This document shows positions 1 to 8,508 of a DNA stretch of 45,926 nucleotides, one piece after another (position 1 is the first letter of the stretch; each line of letters opens with the position of its first letter). A program made the position numbers and the translations under genes. The notes below the pieces were generated by a model. That model had not been told where the DNA came from, searched no databases, and worked only from the letters and a program-made list of their open reading frames with translations. The stretch is from IMG/VR virus record IMGVR_UViG_3300020436_003687, positions 1 through 45,926 of that record; one strand, given 5' to 3'. Origin of the DNA: a virus.

Positions 1-858
1 TATGCAGCCGATCCGTCATGTACCACAACACATTCCAAATTTGATACTTCAGTTTTTGAAGCATTGTTTACACTTATGTAATACTTTGCTCCCCTAAAAT
101 TTGCATGAGCAAAGGAATCAATAGTTTCTGTTGCTGAATCTAAATCTGTGTTTATCCTAATACCCACTTCCTGTTCACCAGAATAACCTGTTGAATCATT
201 ATCTCCTAATCCAATACGATAGAAAGCGTGAGATGCATTTGGTGAACTAGCTGTTCCTAACAATCTTACTTGACTGCTATCTACATCAGCAGTGGTTACA
301 ATATGATTGTTAGTTCCTGTTTTGGCCAATGAATATGTTGAAACAAAAGCCGATGAATTATTATGGCAAAGAGAATGTTTCACTACTTCAAGTTCATCAC
401 TATTATCATCTCTATTAATTGCAAGATAAAAAGCACTGTCATACTTTGTTGTTGCAAATTCATCTAATGAACTAGTGGAACTTGTTAATAAATTATTTTT
501 TTTCGTTGATATTACATGGTCAACAACTGTTTCTACATTATGTCCAATGTCACTTGTAATTTTAAAACTAACCTCTTGTTCACCGGTATATCCAGTTGAA
601 TCATCATCTCCCAATCCAATTCGATAGTATGATACAGAGTTGGCAGTGGATAATCCTGCACCTCTCAATCTCACATTACCATCGCTTACATCAGCATCAA
701 ACAACACGTGATTGTTTGTGCCTGATCTTATGGTTGCATAACTGGCAATGAAAGCCGAAGAATTATTGTGTACCACTGAATGTTTTGCTACCTCAAATTC
801 GTCACTTACGTCATCTCTGTGTAGTGCATAATATAAAGCACTATCGTATTTGCTTGTA
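1..858 (-). repeat. Tandem ~135-codon protein repeats in the fibre gene
   Basis: Two full copies and the start of a third of a unit of about 405 bp are recognisable from shared phrases: KYDSA at both starts, HNNSSAF and GTNNH in the middle, and YRIGLGD-DSTGY-GEQEV near the end. The equivalent YRIGLGD codons lie about 405 bp apart, near 192-222 and 597-627. The copies differ at many positions, so this is an old protein-domain duplication and not a recent DNA duplication. Confidence 0.75.
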
Positions 859-2645
859 GCAAAAGTATCCACAGTGTTAGATGCTGATACTAAAAGCTCA
901 TGGCCACCTCTGGCTGTAACATGATCAATTTCTGTTTGTGTTCTAAATGAAAGTGTAGTTTGAGTATCAACCAAATTACTATCACTGAATGTAATTGGTG
1001 ATGTTACAAAAGATAAAGTTTTACTTCCATCAGTTTTTAACACTTGCCCAGTTGATCCATCAGCGTTAGGTAGGGTAAAACCGTTTATTATAATATTACC
1101 GGTGCCACTAGCTGCAAATTCAAGGTTGTCATTTGACTGTGACGCTGAAATAGTGTTATCAGTGATAGTAACACCCGAAGATGATAGCGAAGCTGTGGCC
1201 TGTGGGCTTAAAGTGATGCTTGAAAATGTTCCTGCTGCTGGAGTCTCGCCTCCTATGACAGTGTTGTCCACAGTTCCAGAATTCATGTCAATGTTGGTTA
1301 CATTAACTGAGCCTGTGCCTGATGGCGATAAAATAAAATCACTGTTTGAACTAGACAATGTTATTTCATTATCTGTAAAATTTAAATTAGTATCAATTGT
1401 TAAATTAGAAATATCTACTGTTCCTGTACCGCCAGGCGTCACATTTATATCTGCATTAGAAGATGACGTGATGTCAGTATCATTCAATGTAAGATTATCC
1501 ACCACAATTGGACTTGGTAAACTTCCTGTGCCACCCACTATAAGGTTTCCAGTTACTGAAATTGCACTACTCACCTCCAAAGTCGAGTCTAAAGTTACTC
1601 CACTTTTTATTGTTGCTACTCCATCTATGACAAGAGCATCGTTGATGCTGATGAAAGTTGAATCATCTGAACTTAAAGTAGTACCTCTTATTTTTATTGC
1701 ACCTAAGAATATGTTGCCTGTGCCAGCTGCATTCAAAACCAAATCACTATTTGATGCAGTAGCTTTTATCTCATTATCAGTAATATTAATATTTGAATCC
1801 AAAGTTAAGTTTGAAATTACAACTGATCCTGTTCCGCCTGGCTCCAAACGTAAGTCAGCATTGGAACTGGTGCTTATAATATTGTCATTGAATGTAATGT
1901 TATCTATAGTGGTTGCCCCTACTAACGCAGTGGCACCGGTTACAGTTAAAGATGAAAGTGCTGATGCACCTGCACCCAAAGTTCCTGTTGTAGATAGATT
2001 TTCATTTCCAAAACTGATAGCGCCTGAAGAATCTGTAATGGATCCGTTGGCCACAGTGAGGTTGCCAAATGTTGAACCAGTGCCAAGTGTCACAGTTCCT
2101 GTGGTTGTTAAATTTTCATTGCCAAAACTAATGGCACCTGATGAATCTGTAATTGACCCATCTGCCAAAGTTAAAGTGCCAAAAGAGGATCCTGTTGCGG
2201 CAGTAATTGCTGTTGAAAAGGCAACTCCGCCTGTAACTGTCAAAGAACCATCAAGTATTAAATTTTCGTTTATATTAATTGAACTAGAATCTTTCGCAAC
2301 TATACTTGTACCAGCACTAAATCCAACTCCACCAATCACTGTGTTTCCACCGCCACTTGGAATAAATCTTATGTCATCATTTGATCTACTTGCTTTAATA
2401 TTATTATCGTCTATTATTATTCCATCACCAAAAAGCACTCTCCCGGTGCCACCAGGTTTTAAAACAATATCTGCATTTGATGCCGCAGATTTAATTGTGT
2501 TGTCTATTGTTTCTATGTCAGATAAAACAGAAGGACGTGCATATAATTCGTCAAAATTGTTGTTAATTCTGGCTGATGCGACACGTAAACTGTCACCTGT
2601 ACCGTCATTCTCTACTCCACCTACTAAAATAAAATCTTGTGCCAT
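1..2645 (-). CDS. Repetitive virion fibre/appendage protein (3' end beyond window)
   Basis: A minus-strand frame stays open from the ATG at 2645 to the left edge (881 codons, last complete codon at 3-5, no stop), so the protein is C-terminally truncated by the window. The N-terminus (MAQDFILVGG, then GTGDSLRVASARINNNFDELY at about residues 17-37) resembles that of the next gene. A central low-complexity beta-rich region repeats DNTI.ASASN/GTG phrases, as in fibre proteins of marine T4-like phages. The C-terminal third carries repeats of about 135 residues with KYDSA, HNNSSAF, GTNNH and YRIGLGD.DSTGY.GEQEV. A late-promoter octamer lies 9 bp before the ATG. Virion location and host-surface contact are inferred from composition and family resemblance. 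The long plus-strand reading frame opposite it is a shadow. Confidence 0.8.
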   Translation of the reverse strand, partial: MAQDFILVGGVENDGTGDSLRVASARINNNFDELYARPSVLSDIETIDNTIKSAASNADIVLKPGGTGRVLFGDGIIIDDNNIKASRSNDDIRFIPSGGGNTVIGGVGFSAGTSIVAKDSSSININENLILDGSLTVTGGVAFSTAITAATGSSFGTLTLADGSITDSSGAISFGNENLTTTGTVTLGTGSTFGNLTVANGSITDSSGAISFGNENLSTTGTLGAGASALSSLTVTGATALVGATTIDNITFNDNIISTSSNADLRLEPGGTGSVVISNLTLDSNINITDNEIKATASNSDLVLNAAGTGNIFLGAIKIRGTTLSSDDSTFISINDALVIDGVATIKSGVTLDSTLEVSSAISVTGNLIVGGTGSLPSPIVVDNLTLNDTDITSSSNADINVTPGGTGTVDISNLTIDTNLNFTDNEITLSSSNSDFILSPSGTGSVNVTNIDMNSGTVDNTVIGGETPAAGTFSSITLSPQATASLSSSGVTITDNTISASQSNDNLEFAASGTGNIIINGFTLPNADGSTGQVLKTDGSKTLSFVTSPITFSDSNLVDTQTTLSFRTQTEIDHVTARGGHELLVSASNTVDTFATSKYDSALYYALHRDDVSDEFEVAKHSVVHNNSSAFIASYATIRSGTNNHVLFDADVSDGNVRLRGAGLSTANSVSYYRIGLGDDDSTGYTGEQEVSFKITSDIGHNVETVVDHVISTKKNNLLTSSTSSLDEFATTKYDSAFYLAINRDDNSDELEVVKHSLCHNNSSAFVSTYSLAKTGTNNHIVTTADVDSSQVRLLGTASSPNASHAFYRIGLGDNDSTGYSGEQEVGIRINTDLDSATETIDSFAHANFRGAKYYISVNNASKTEVSNLECVVVHDGSAA

Positions 2646-2654
2646 ATTGACTAA

Positions 2655-2662
2655 TATTTAGC
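2655..2662 (-). promoter_or_regulatory. T4-type late promoter octamer (GCTAAATA)
   Basis: Read on the minus strand the octamer is GCTAAATA, one of several variants of the T4 late consensus TATAAATA in this window. It ends 9 bp before the ATG of the fibre gene at 2645. With the usual T4 geometry, in which transcription starts about 6 bp after the octamer, the leader would be only about 3-4 nt. Confidence 0.6.
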
Positions 2663-2690
2663 GTGTTTTAAGGATATGTTCTAACGGCTA

Positions 2691-3980
2691 TTAACCAGCA
2701 CTGACCTTTAACGTGCCAGAATCGTTGAATAATTGACCCGCGTTTGATGGGTCGCTTGTAGGTAGATTTGCCATTATCACTTTTTGTGTTAGCAATTCAA
2801 TTGCTCCTGTGCCTGAAGCATCAATCTGTAGATTGGCATTTGATGCAGATGTAGTAATTATATTATCTGTGATGCTAATGCCATCATCCACATTCAAAGT
2901 TCCTGAAACTTTTGCGCCTGTGGTAGTTACTCTGAATCTTTCTGTAACAGCACTGTTGCTGAATGAACTAAAAATTAATTCATTTGCTGTGCCACTGGTG
3001 CCATCAAATTTAATACTGCCTCCCTCTGTGCCGGCTGCTCCTAAGAAACTAATGCCAGGAACATTGGCGTTATCAGTTCTTTGAATCTTAAGCAACGGCG
3101 TGGCAGAATTCATTAGTATGTTTGTATCAGTAAACACATTACCTGTACCTGCTGTCGATAATTCTAAGTTAGAGTTTGATGCAGATGCTGTTATTGTGTT
3201 GTCAGTAATACTGATACCATCATCCACATTTAAAGTTCCAGTAACCTTTGCTCCTGTGTGTGTAATTCTAAATCTTTCTGATAGAGAACTACCGTCATGT
3301 GTTTTGACAAACACTGTATTTGACGTGCCACTGGTGCCATCCATTTGCAGTTCTGCTCTTACATTTCCGCCTGAATTTTGAAAACTTAGACCTGGCGTGT
3401 TTGCGTCGTTAGTTCTTTGCAAGGTAACTTTTGCCCCGGCAGTTTTCACATGTACCGAAGTGTCAGGTGAACCTACTGCTCCTATACCCAATTGTCCACC
3501 AGCTTTCAATAAAATGTCACCTGTGCCATTAGTTTCTAATGTAATGTCTTGATTGGCCCCGTCTTCAATTTTTATAGTACCTGAATTAGTTCCACCATTA
3601 GTGCTTATTGTGAGATCACCTGTGCCAAGTGTTGTAATCACAGCATTAGTGTTGTTCGCACCAACTACTAATGATCCATCGTTTATATGAACATTACCTG
3701 TTCCGTTACCTGATAGTGTTAAATCACTGTTTGTGATCAATGAAGTGATTGCATCATTGTTGATTTGTAACTGATCAATTTCAACTATTCCTGTTCCGTT
3801 TGGTTGAATTATGACATCACCGTTTGTAGTTGCATTTGTCAACTGTCCGCCAAGACCACTCGCAGCTAGATCATTGTACACTTCGAGAAAATTATCATTA
3901 ATTTTTCCCATCGCAGTACGTATAGTGTCGCCTGTTGCTGAATTTCCTTCTGTTCCTGTGTCTATAATTAAACGTGTCAT
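2691..3980 (-). CDS. Virion fibre-like protein, 429 aa
   Basis: The protein begins MTRLIIDTGTEG and then has ATGDTIRTAMGKINDNFLEVYN at about residues 16-37. This matches the N-terminal phrase of the upstream-numbered fibre protein (GTGDSLRVASARINNNFDELY), so the two share an N-terminal, probably particle-attachment, domain. The rest is beta-rich and repetitive: GTGxxxI/L phrases, and two copies of a block with PG(I/L)SF, ELxxDGTSGT, ERFR(I/V)T.TGAKV and GTLNVDDGISITDN at about residues 195-265 and 305-375. This suggests a trimeric fibre or baseplate appendage. It has its own late promoter about 14 bp before the ATG. No catalytic motif is visible. The family is recognised by resemblance to structural proteins of marine T4-like phages. 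Confidence 0.75.
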   Translation of the reverse strand: MTRLIIDTGTEGNSATGDTIRTAMGKINDNFLEVYNDLAASGLGGQLTNATTNGDVIIQPNGTGIVEIDQLQINNDAITSLITNSDLTLSGNGTGNVHINDGSLVVGANNTNAVITTLGTGDLTISTNGGTNSGTIKIEDGANQDITLETNGTGDILLKAGGQLGIGAVGSPDTSVHVKTAGAKVTLQRTNDANTPGLSFQNSGGNVRAELQMDGTSGTSNTVFVKTHDGSSLSERFRITHTGAKVTGTLNVDDGISITDNTITASASNSNLELSTAGTGNVFTDTNILMNSATPLLKIQRTDNANVPGISFLGAAGTEGGSIKFDGTSGTANELIFSSFSNSAVTERFRVTTTGAKVSGTLNVDDGISITDNIITTSASNANLQIDASGTGAIELLTQKVIMANLPTSDPSNAGQLFNDSGTLKVSAG

Positions 3981-3994
3981 ATTATCTATATGTG

Positions 3995-4007
3995 TATTTA
4001 TTAAATA
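3995..4007. promoter_or_regulatory. Overlapping divergent late promoters
   Basis: The palindrome-like stretch TATTTATTAAATA contains AATAAATA on the minus strand (4002-3995), pointing at the fibre gene 14 bp away. It also contains ATTAAATA on the plus strand (4000-4007), ending 6 bp before the ATG at 4014. One AT-rich core therefore appears to serve two divergent late transcripts. Confidence 0.6.
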
Positions 4008-4013
4008 AAATTG

Positions 4014-4292
4014 ATGTTTATAGAAACACTCAAGACCATGAGATTGTATGAACGCCAGTCAAAACTTGGCATTTATCACACGTTTCATCGCAAAAATACT
4101 GTATATGTTTTTAAGTGTGATGCTTGTGGAGTGACTTTTTTAAGGCCTAGGGCAAAGGTTGATCCGCAACGAGCATCAAATGATTACAAACATGTTTGTT
4201 CTTATTGCGACACTAAAAAATTTGCACAAGAAGTTGGTGTTAAAATGCGTACTATATACAAGCTTGATGCTAGTTCGACTTTGGTTTTATAA
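4014..4292 (+). CDS. Small zinc-ribbon protein, 92 aa
   Basis: This is one of only three plus-strand genes in the window. A C-x2-C pair (CDAC, about residues 34-37) and a second C-x2-C pair (CSYC, about 66-69) flank a basic stretch, the signature of a structural zinc knuckle. The C-terminal segment (KKFAQEVGVKMRTIYKLDASS) looks like a short DNA-binding helix pair. ATG 4014 is preferred over TTG 4011 because the late octamer ends exactly 6 bp before it. The gene overlaps the end of the opposing gene at 4287 by six bases. I do not recognise the family; a DNA- or RNA-binding regulator is a guess. Confidence 0.65.
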   Translation: MFIETLKTMRLYERQSKLGIYHTFHRKNTVYVFKCDACGVTFLRPRAKVDPQRASNDYKHVCSYCDTKKFAQEVGVKMRTIYKLDASSTLVL

Positions 4293-5045
4293 TTTCCACC
4301 AATTGATTTTGTTTTCTTCGCCTTCAACAAAACGTTTTAGATCAGCGTATGTTCCCGCTTTTATATTTGGTTGATCAAAATAGCCCTTGAGGAAATAATT
4401 CCATTCAATATATTCTCTTCGGTTAAAAAAATAAAAATTTACATCTGGATGTTTTCGAAAAATTTGTCTAAGATGAAATAACCATTCGTATTTTAAATAT
4501 GCTTTCATATTCATTCTTGGTGGATAATTTTCTGTGTTTTTATAAATGTTATTCTGTTCACGACTTAATTCACCTCGTCTGGCACCCAAATATTCCCATT
4601 GTCTTGCACCAAGTATATCAAAGGCAAGAATACAAACATTTTTAACACCGGACTCTGCGGCCAGAAGCACTGCACTTGTGCCTGAACCTCTGTGATGACT
4701 AAAGTCAATTGTTCTAATTGCTTTGCCTTTTTTAGCATCTCCACCACGCCAAATTCTGTAAAGTTTTAAATTTTTTGGACAATCATAAAGTTGATCGCCT
4801 TCAATTACGTAGTCCCATTTTGAAATGTCATCAACACCGTAAATTTTAATGTTACTATTACTTTCTTGGTGCCATGTTTTCAGTTCATCGTACATTGGAG
4901 GATTGACCGCAACAATATGATCACACAGATCAGGCCGATCTCTATATATGGCATTGCACCCCCAAATGGCTCCTTTATCCTTGAGCTCTTCTATTGGAAA
5001 AATTGTTCTAGATTCTCCATTGCCAATTATATAAGCTGTCTCCAT
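4287..5045 (-). CDS. GNGESR-motif protein A, 252 aa
   Basis: The N-terminus AYIIGNGESR (about residues 4-13), followed by GCNAIYRD at about 29-36, defines a family also represented at 8519-9163. The middle has RGSGTSAVLLAAESGVKNVCILAFDILG, a Rossmann-like strand-turn pattern. The GNGxS start resembles DUF115/MAF-type and sialyltransferase-like folds that bind nucleotide-linked substrates, so a sugar-modifying role is possible but unproven. It starts in a TAATG overlap with the IscA-like gene, showing translational coupling. A nearby glycosyltransferase (5657-6352) fits a glycan context. Confidence 0.65.
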   Translation of the reverse strand: METAYIIGNGESRTIFPIEELKDKGAIWGCNAIYRDRPDLCDHIVAVNPPMYDELKTWHQESNSNIKIYGVDDISKWDYVIEGDQLYDCPKNLKLYRIWRGGDAKKGKAIRTIDFSHHRGSGTSAVLLAAESGVKNVCILAFDILGARQWEYLGARRGELSREQNNIYKNTENYPPRMNMKAYLKYEWLFHLRQIFRKHPDVNFYFFNRREYIEWNYFLKGYFDQPNIKAGTYADLKRFVEGEENKINWWKL

Positions 5046-5407
5046 TAAACTCCAAATGATTCACCACAACCACAGCCGCTTTGTGCGTTTGGATTTTCAA
5101 TCGTAAATTGTGATCCAAATAATTCTTCTTTCCAGTCTATTTTTGTTCCTGCCACATACAACATCGAAGTTTCGTCAACTACAAATCTTGTAGGGCCTTC
5201 CCATTCTTGTAACTCGTCGTCTTTACCAATATCGTCTTTGTTTTTGATAAAGCCCCATTCATATTTGAATCCGGCACAACCTCCACCTTTTACGGAAAGA
5301 CTAATGGCATAGTTGCCAGGATGCTTATCCATCATTTTACTCATTTGATGCTTTGCTTCGTCAGTTATATCAAACCATTTCATACTAGTAATTATCTTAG
5401 TTTTCAC
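5045..5407 (-). CDS. HesB/IscA-like A-type Fe-S carrier, 120 aa
   Basis: The protein has the full A-type carrier layout: GGGCAGF with the first cluster-binding Cys at residue 44, and the C-terminal CGCG pair with Cys112 and Cys114. Family members receive Fe-S clusters from a scaffold and hand them to apo-enzymes in the cytoplasm. Length is normal. The start at 5407 lies inside the end of the preceding 86-aa gene, and the stop overlaps the next start as TAATG. IscA homologues are common in marine myophages. Here SufE, SufT-like, ferredoxin and glutaredoxin genes lie further along in the same window. The acceptor could be phage radical SAM enzymes (inference). Confidence 0.9.
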   Translation of the reverse strand: MKTKIITSMKWFDITDEAKHQMSKMMDKHPGNYAISLSVKGGGCAGFKYEWGFIKNKDDIGKDDELQEWEGPTRFVVDETSMLYVAGTKIDWKEELFGSQFTIENPNAQSGCGCGESFGV

Positions 5408-5657
5408 CCATATTTTTTATTCCGACTGCCAACCAAAATTTAACAGCTTCTTTTTTGTTTTCAAAACTCATATAAGCTTTTTGATGCTCCCAATGATTAG
5501 TTGGTTGGTAATCTATTTTGTCTGGCTCAAACCACCAGCCCCATCTGTGCTTACAATTATCTTCGCACCAAGCGATACAATCTCCATTAATGCCGTTGCT
5601 ATTCATATCAATATCAAACTTAAAACGTTTTTGATAACCAATGTCTTCTTTTTTCAT
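5397..5657 (-). CDS. Small Trp/Cys-rich protein, 86 aa
   Basis: I do not recognise this protein beyond its resemblance to conserved small phage proteins. The sequence contains CIAWCEDNCKHRWGWWF at about residues 27-43, with three cysteines and a His that could bind metal, and a C-terminal half (MSFENKKEAVKFWLAVG) typical of a small alpha/beta fold. The ATG at 5657 is chosen over an upstream TTG because it forms a TAATG overlap with the glycosyltransferase stop and has GGAAAT just before it. It overlaps the IscA-like gene start by 11 bp, so the two are probably co-translated. Confidence 0.65.
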   Translation of the reverse strand: MKKEDIGYQKRFKFDIDMNSNGINGDCIAWCEDNCKHRWGWWFEPDKIDYQPTNHWEHQKAYMSFENKKEAVKFWLAVGIKNMGEN

Positions 5658-6352
5658 TATTTCCAATTGTCAATTACAAATTGATCTCCACAATTAAAAG
5701 GTTTTGGTTCTCCGTGAAACACAGCCACACTATTAGTTTCTTCTATTGTTGGAGGCTTTCGAAATATAAACTTGTTATTTTGTCTTAGCTTTGTATCCTT
5801 AAATCCAATCATTTCCCACTTGTAGGACCTTATCCATGCATCAGGCCAATGATTGATATCTTCGTTTGCCCTTTGTGTAATCCAATCTTGGTCCCCGTGA
5901 TGTCTACTCATTATTCTGTTGTGGTTGGCTACAAACTCTTCGTAAAGATAATTCATTTTTCCTGCTTCCCATCTCATAACACTTGAATTAGAATATTTCC
6001 ATTCTTTGACTCTACATCTATTGAAATCTCTTATAATCATAAATTTTCCTTGGTTGTAAGAAAATAAATTATCTATGTTTTTATGAACTACAACATCAAG
6101 ATCAAAATACAGTATATTTCCTTGTAATGGAAACTGTTCACCAAACATCCATAACTTACTCCACCAAGTTTTAATCCACGGATCTTTAGGTAATTGGAGC
6201 GTGTTTATGTTTGGATCAAGTCCGCGAACGTCATCTGTGATACAATGAAAAGTAAAAGGCACAGTAAGATGTCGTGAGACCATACTATTCAATACATTCA
6301 CATATTGTGAAATGTACTTAGGTCCCCATTTAACGCATACTACGTGATTCAT
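5657..6352 (-). CDS. GT8-like glycosyltransferase, 231 aa
   Basis: The N-terminal half is GT-A-like: MNHVVCVKWGPKY, then ILYFDLDVVVHKNID, with the DxD metal/nucleotide-sugar motif at residues 84-86. The C-terminal FHGEPKP matches the conserved HG.xKP segment of glycosyltransferase families that coordinate metal and substrate. The likely reaction is transfer of a sugar from a nucleotide sugar; the acceptor (DNA base, virion protein or host envelope) cannot be read from sequence. The start overlaps the end of the 372-aa gene by 23 bp. No signal peptide is present, so it should act in the cytoplasm. Confidence 0.8.
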   Translation of the reverse strand: MNHVVCVKWGPKYISQYVNVLNSMVSRHLTVPFTFHCITDDVRGLDPNINTLQLPKDPWIKTWWSKLWMFGEQFPLQGNILYFDLDVVVHKNIDNLFSYNQGKFMIIRDFNRCRVKEWKYSNSSVMRWEAGKMNYLYEEFVANHNRIMSRHHGDQDWITQRANEDINHWPDAWIRSYKWEMIGFKDTKLRQNNKFIFRKPPTIEETNSVAVFHGEPKPFNCGDQFVIDNWK

Positions 6353-7448
6353 AACCTTCCTTTAGATAGTCAATTTGTATTTGTTTCCAATCAGCACTGT
6401 CTAGAGAGTATGGATAATAACACTCGGTATGTTGTGAGCCAATTGTGTGTATACTTTTTATATTTAAATTATCTTTCATCATATCATATACCTGTAAAAA
6501 GGGTTTATCTTGAAACCCTAACTTCATATCAACCTGACCAATTTTAATATATCCTAGTGCTAGTTTAGGATCATTCCAGTCATATCCATTTTCCTCCAAC
6601 CATACTTGAAACTTGTCAATTTCAAATTTTTTAAAGTTATCTTCTTTTGTTATACTTTGCCCCCACTCAATATCAAATTCACCTGAATAAAATACCTGAT
6701 GATTTACTTCTGAACACAAAGCATCAGTCATTTTTGGAGCACCTTCGTCTCTAAAAACTTCATACAAAGTTTTTCCAACCTGTGCCCAATGCAAATATAC
6801 ACCACCAAGCTCTCTATCAAATCTATTTTGTTTGAATAATTCATAATCCATATCATGTAACTTGTACCTAGGGGCATTTAAAAAGGTTACAATCTGAGAC
6901 GGACGCATCCACTCTGGTTCGCATGCTTTCTTTCTATCAGCGTTTACCCAACTTTCAATTTCATGACATAGATTATTAAGTTGTCTTATGGAATACTTCG
7001 TGTTATGATCAGCTTGTTTGTAATATGGTGACAGTTGCCAAGCGGATCCTTGAAGCTCTTCAAAATATCTATGTAGTTTATTACAGGCTTCATGTTTAAG
7101 ATGTTTTCCTAGTTTGTTTTTTCCTATCGGGAGATTAGCACTATATTGAAAATCATCTCTGTTAAACTTTTCTATTTTTTCAAAAGCTGGATAAAAATCA
7201 AATGAATTTATTTGCTCGATATGTTTGTTAAGTTCATCACAAAGATAGTCTACATCTCGTTTTGAGTCTGCCCAACCTAACCAACAAAAGTTTTTTTCAA
7301 GTATTCTTTTTTCTTTTAAATTATTTTTTAAAGCTTCTAGCCATCTTTTGCCTAAAGATGTATCATAAACATTGATCCGCAACTGTTTGTTGTTTAATTG
7401 AACAACTATGTTTTCAAAAAGAAATTTATTGTCTAGCGTAGATGGCAC
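6330..7448 (-). CDS. Phage protein of unknown function, 372 aa
   Basis: This is a soluble, charged protein without signal peptide or membrane segment. It starts at a GTG (7448), inside the 3' end of the QueD-like gene (23 bp overlap), so the pair is translationally coupled. Aromatic-rich blocks stand out (NFCWLGWADSKRDVDYLCDEL at about 53-73, GGVYLHWAQVGKTLYEVFRDEGAP at about 210-235, and a C-terminal YYPYSLDSADWKQIQIDYL). No known catalytic motif is evident to me. Its place between QueD-like and glycosyltransferase genes hints at a modification pathway, but that is only context. Confidence 0.6.
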   Translation of the reverse strand: MPSTLDNKFLFENIVVQLNNKQLRINVYDTSLGKRWLEALKNNLKEKRILEKNFCWLGWADSKRDVDYLCDELNKHIEQINSFDFYPAFEKIEKFNRDDFQYSANLPIGKNKLGKHLKHEACNKLHRYFEELQGSAWQLSPYYKQADHNTKYSIRQLNNLCHEIESWVNADRKKACEPEWMRPSQIVTFLNAPRYKLHDMDYELFKQNRFDRELGGVYLHWAQVGKTLYEVFRDEGAPKMTDALCSEVNHQVFYSGEFDIEWGQSITKEDNFKKFEIDKFQVWLEENGYDWNDPKLALGYIKIGQVDMKLGFQDKPFLQVYDMMKDNLNIKSIHTIGSQHTECYYPYSLDSADWKQIQIDYLKEGYESRSMR

Positions 7449-7875
7449 TGTTTGCTCCGTGTTCCATACACTCTACACTTTCCACAAAACATCTACCGTT
7501 AGTTTTTTCTTTGATCAATTGATCCGCAAAATCAAATGCATGTTTGGCAAACATTTCTGCACCAACACCGTCAAACATTCTTACCTCAGCAAGATCATGT
7601 TTTTCAAGTTCTTTTAACTTGTCAAGTTGTGGATCATTTGTATCCAAGGCTAACTTATGATCAAACTTGTCTTCCAGCCAAGCCTTTAATGGTTTCAATC
7701 CTCCAAAGTCCACTGCCCAGTTTTTATTATCAAGTTCTTCACATCCAAAAGTAAATTTAAATGCAAGACTGTATCCATGCAGTAGGTGACAATGTGAATG
7801 ATCTGCGTTAGGTTGTCTGAACACACAAGCTAATCCTATGTTGTGTCCATATGTTTTAGTTGAATAGTAAGTCAT
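7426..7875 (-). CDS. queD: QueD-like 6-carboxytetrahydropterin synthase family, 149 aa
   Basis: The T-fold family is recognised from HCHLLHGYS (residues 28-36), VDFGGLKPLKAWLEDKFDHKL in the middle and VECMEHGA near the C-terminus. QueD converts dihydroneopterin triphosphate to 6-carboxytetrahydropterin, a step towards 7-deazaguanines used in tRNA or phage DNA. Cys29 and the late Glu match the catalytic residues. Two of the usual zinc-ligand His positions look replaced (Cys17, and Tyr35 in HGY for HGH), so this is a divergent branch and its activity is uncertain. No QueC, QueE or FolE is clear in this window. A good AAGGAG ribosome site precedes the ATG. Confidence 0.75.
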   Translation of the reverse strand: MTYYSTKTYGHNIGLACVFRQPNADHSHCHLLHGYSLAFKFTFGCEELDNKNWAVDFGGLKPLKAWLEDKFDHKLALDTNDPQLDKLKELEKHDLAEVRMFDGVGAEMFAKHAFDFADQLIKEKTNGRCFVESVECMEHGANSAIYARQ

Positions 7876-7939
7876 CTTTTCTCCTTAATGATGACTTGCA
7901 GAGTGTTTATAGAGGGATGAAAGTCTTTAAGTCCTCTCA

Positions 7940-8197
7940 TTAGTGTAACCTTTTCTTTATATCTCCAAGGTCAAGTCCTAATTCGTCCGATGCCTGTCTT
8001 ATACGTTCAGTCAATTCGTTTGGAATATTTAATTCGCCATCAATAATACTTTTTAAAAAATGGATCAACACGGAAAATTCTGGACGGTTTGCAACTGTTT
8101 CTGGATCAACGCCATGCTGTTCCATTGCATTTAACATTGACTCACTTACATCAACTAATGCTGTGATGCTTTTGTTATGCTTATCAAAGTGCGACAT
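7940..8197 (-). CDS. Small acidic helical protein, 85 aa
   Basis: An all-helical-looking soluble protein with no recognised family. It has an N-terminal segment KSITALVDVSESMLNAMEQHGVD and a C-terminal ELTERIRQASDELGLDLGDIKKRLH. The start (ATG 8197) overlaps the stop of the LSm-like gene by one base, so the two form a translation-coupled pair. They lie downstream of a strong sigma-70 promoter (8509-8536), which points to early expression. Function unknown. Confidence 0.55.
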   Translation of the reverse strand: MSHFDKHNKSITALVDVSESMLNAMEQHGVDPETVANRPEFSVLIHFLKSIIDGELNIPNELTERIRQASDELGLDLGDIKKRLH

Positions 8198-8502
8198 TAT
8201 ACAATAATTTTTGGTTTATCAACAGTTTTAATTGCACTGAACACTTTTTGATACTCTCCAGCAATTTTGTCATTTATGTGTGCGACAGAAACTATCTTAT
8301 CCCTTGCAATATTAATAGGCTGATCTTGTTTAGCGGTTGAAAAAAACGTCCCAAATGCCAAGCCTTGCGGTCCTTGCATTAAAACTAGTGCCTTTTCAAT
8401 CGAAACAACATCAACGCCATGACTTTTTAATGTTGATACAACTTCTTCACCTGAAGCTAATTTAAGAGTAATAAGATCTCCATCTTTTATATTTTCAAAC
8501 AT
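8197..8502 (-). CDS. LSm-like small beta protein, 101 aa
   Basis: The N-terminal DLITLKLASGEEVVSTLKSHGVDVVSIEKALVLM resembles the Sm1 half of LSm/Hfq-like barrels (strand, SGEEV turn, bent strand). The C-terminal half (INIARDKIVSVAHINDKIAGEY) is compatible with the closing strands. Similar small proteins occur in marine T4-like phages. Binding of RNA or protein is suggested by the fold only. It is the first gene after a consensus sigma-70 promoter whose -10 hexamer ends 6 bp from the ATG, so a leaderless early mRNA is expected. Confidence 0.55.
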   Translation of the reverse strand: MFENIKDGDLITLKLASGEEVVSTLKSHGVDVVSIEKALVLMQGPQGLAFGTFFSTAKQDQPINIARDKIVSVAHINDKIAGEYQKVFSAIKTVDKPKIIV

Positions 8503-8508
8503 AGTACA

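Noticed and set aside
1102-2661. 519-codon plus-strand open frame
   Set aside because: It lies opposite the fibre gene, whose minus-strand frame is continuous, has a late promoter and gives recognisable repeats. The plus-strand product is a Val/Pro/Ser-rich shadow of that repetitive coding sequence.
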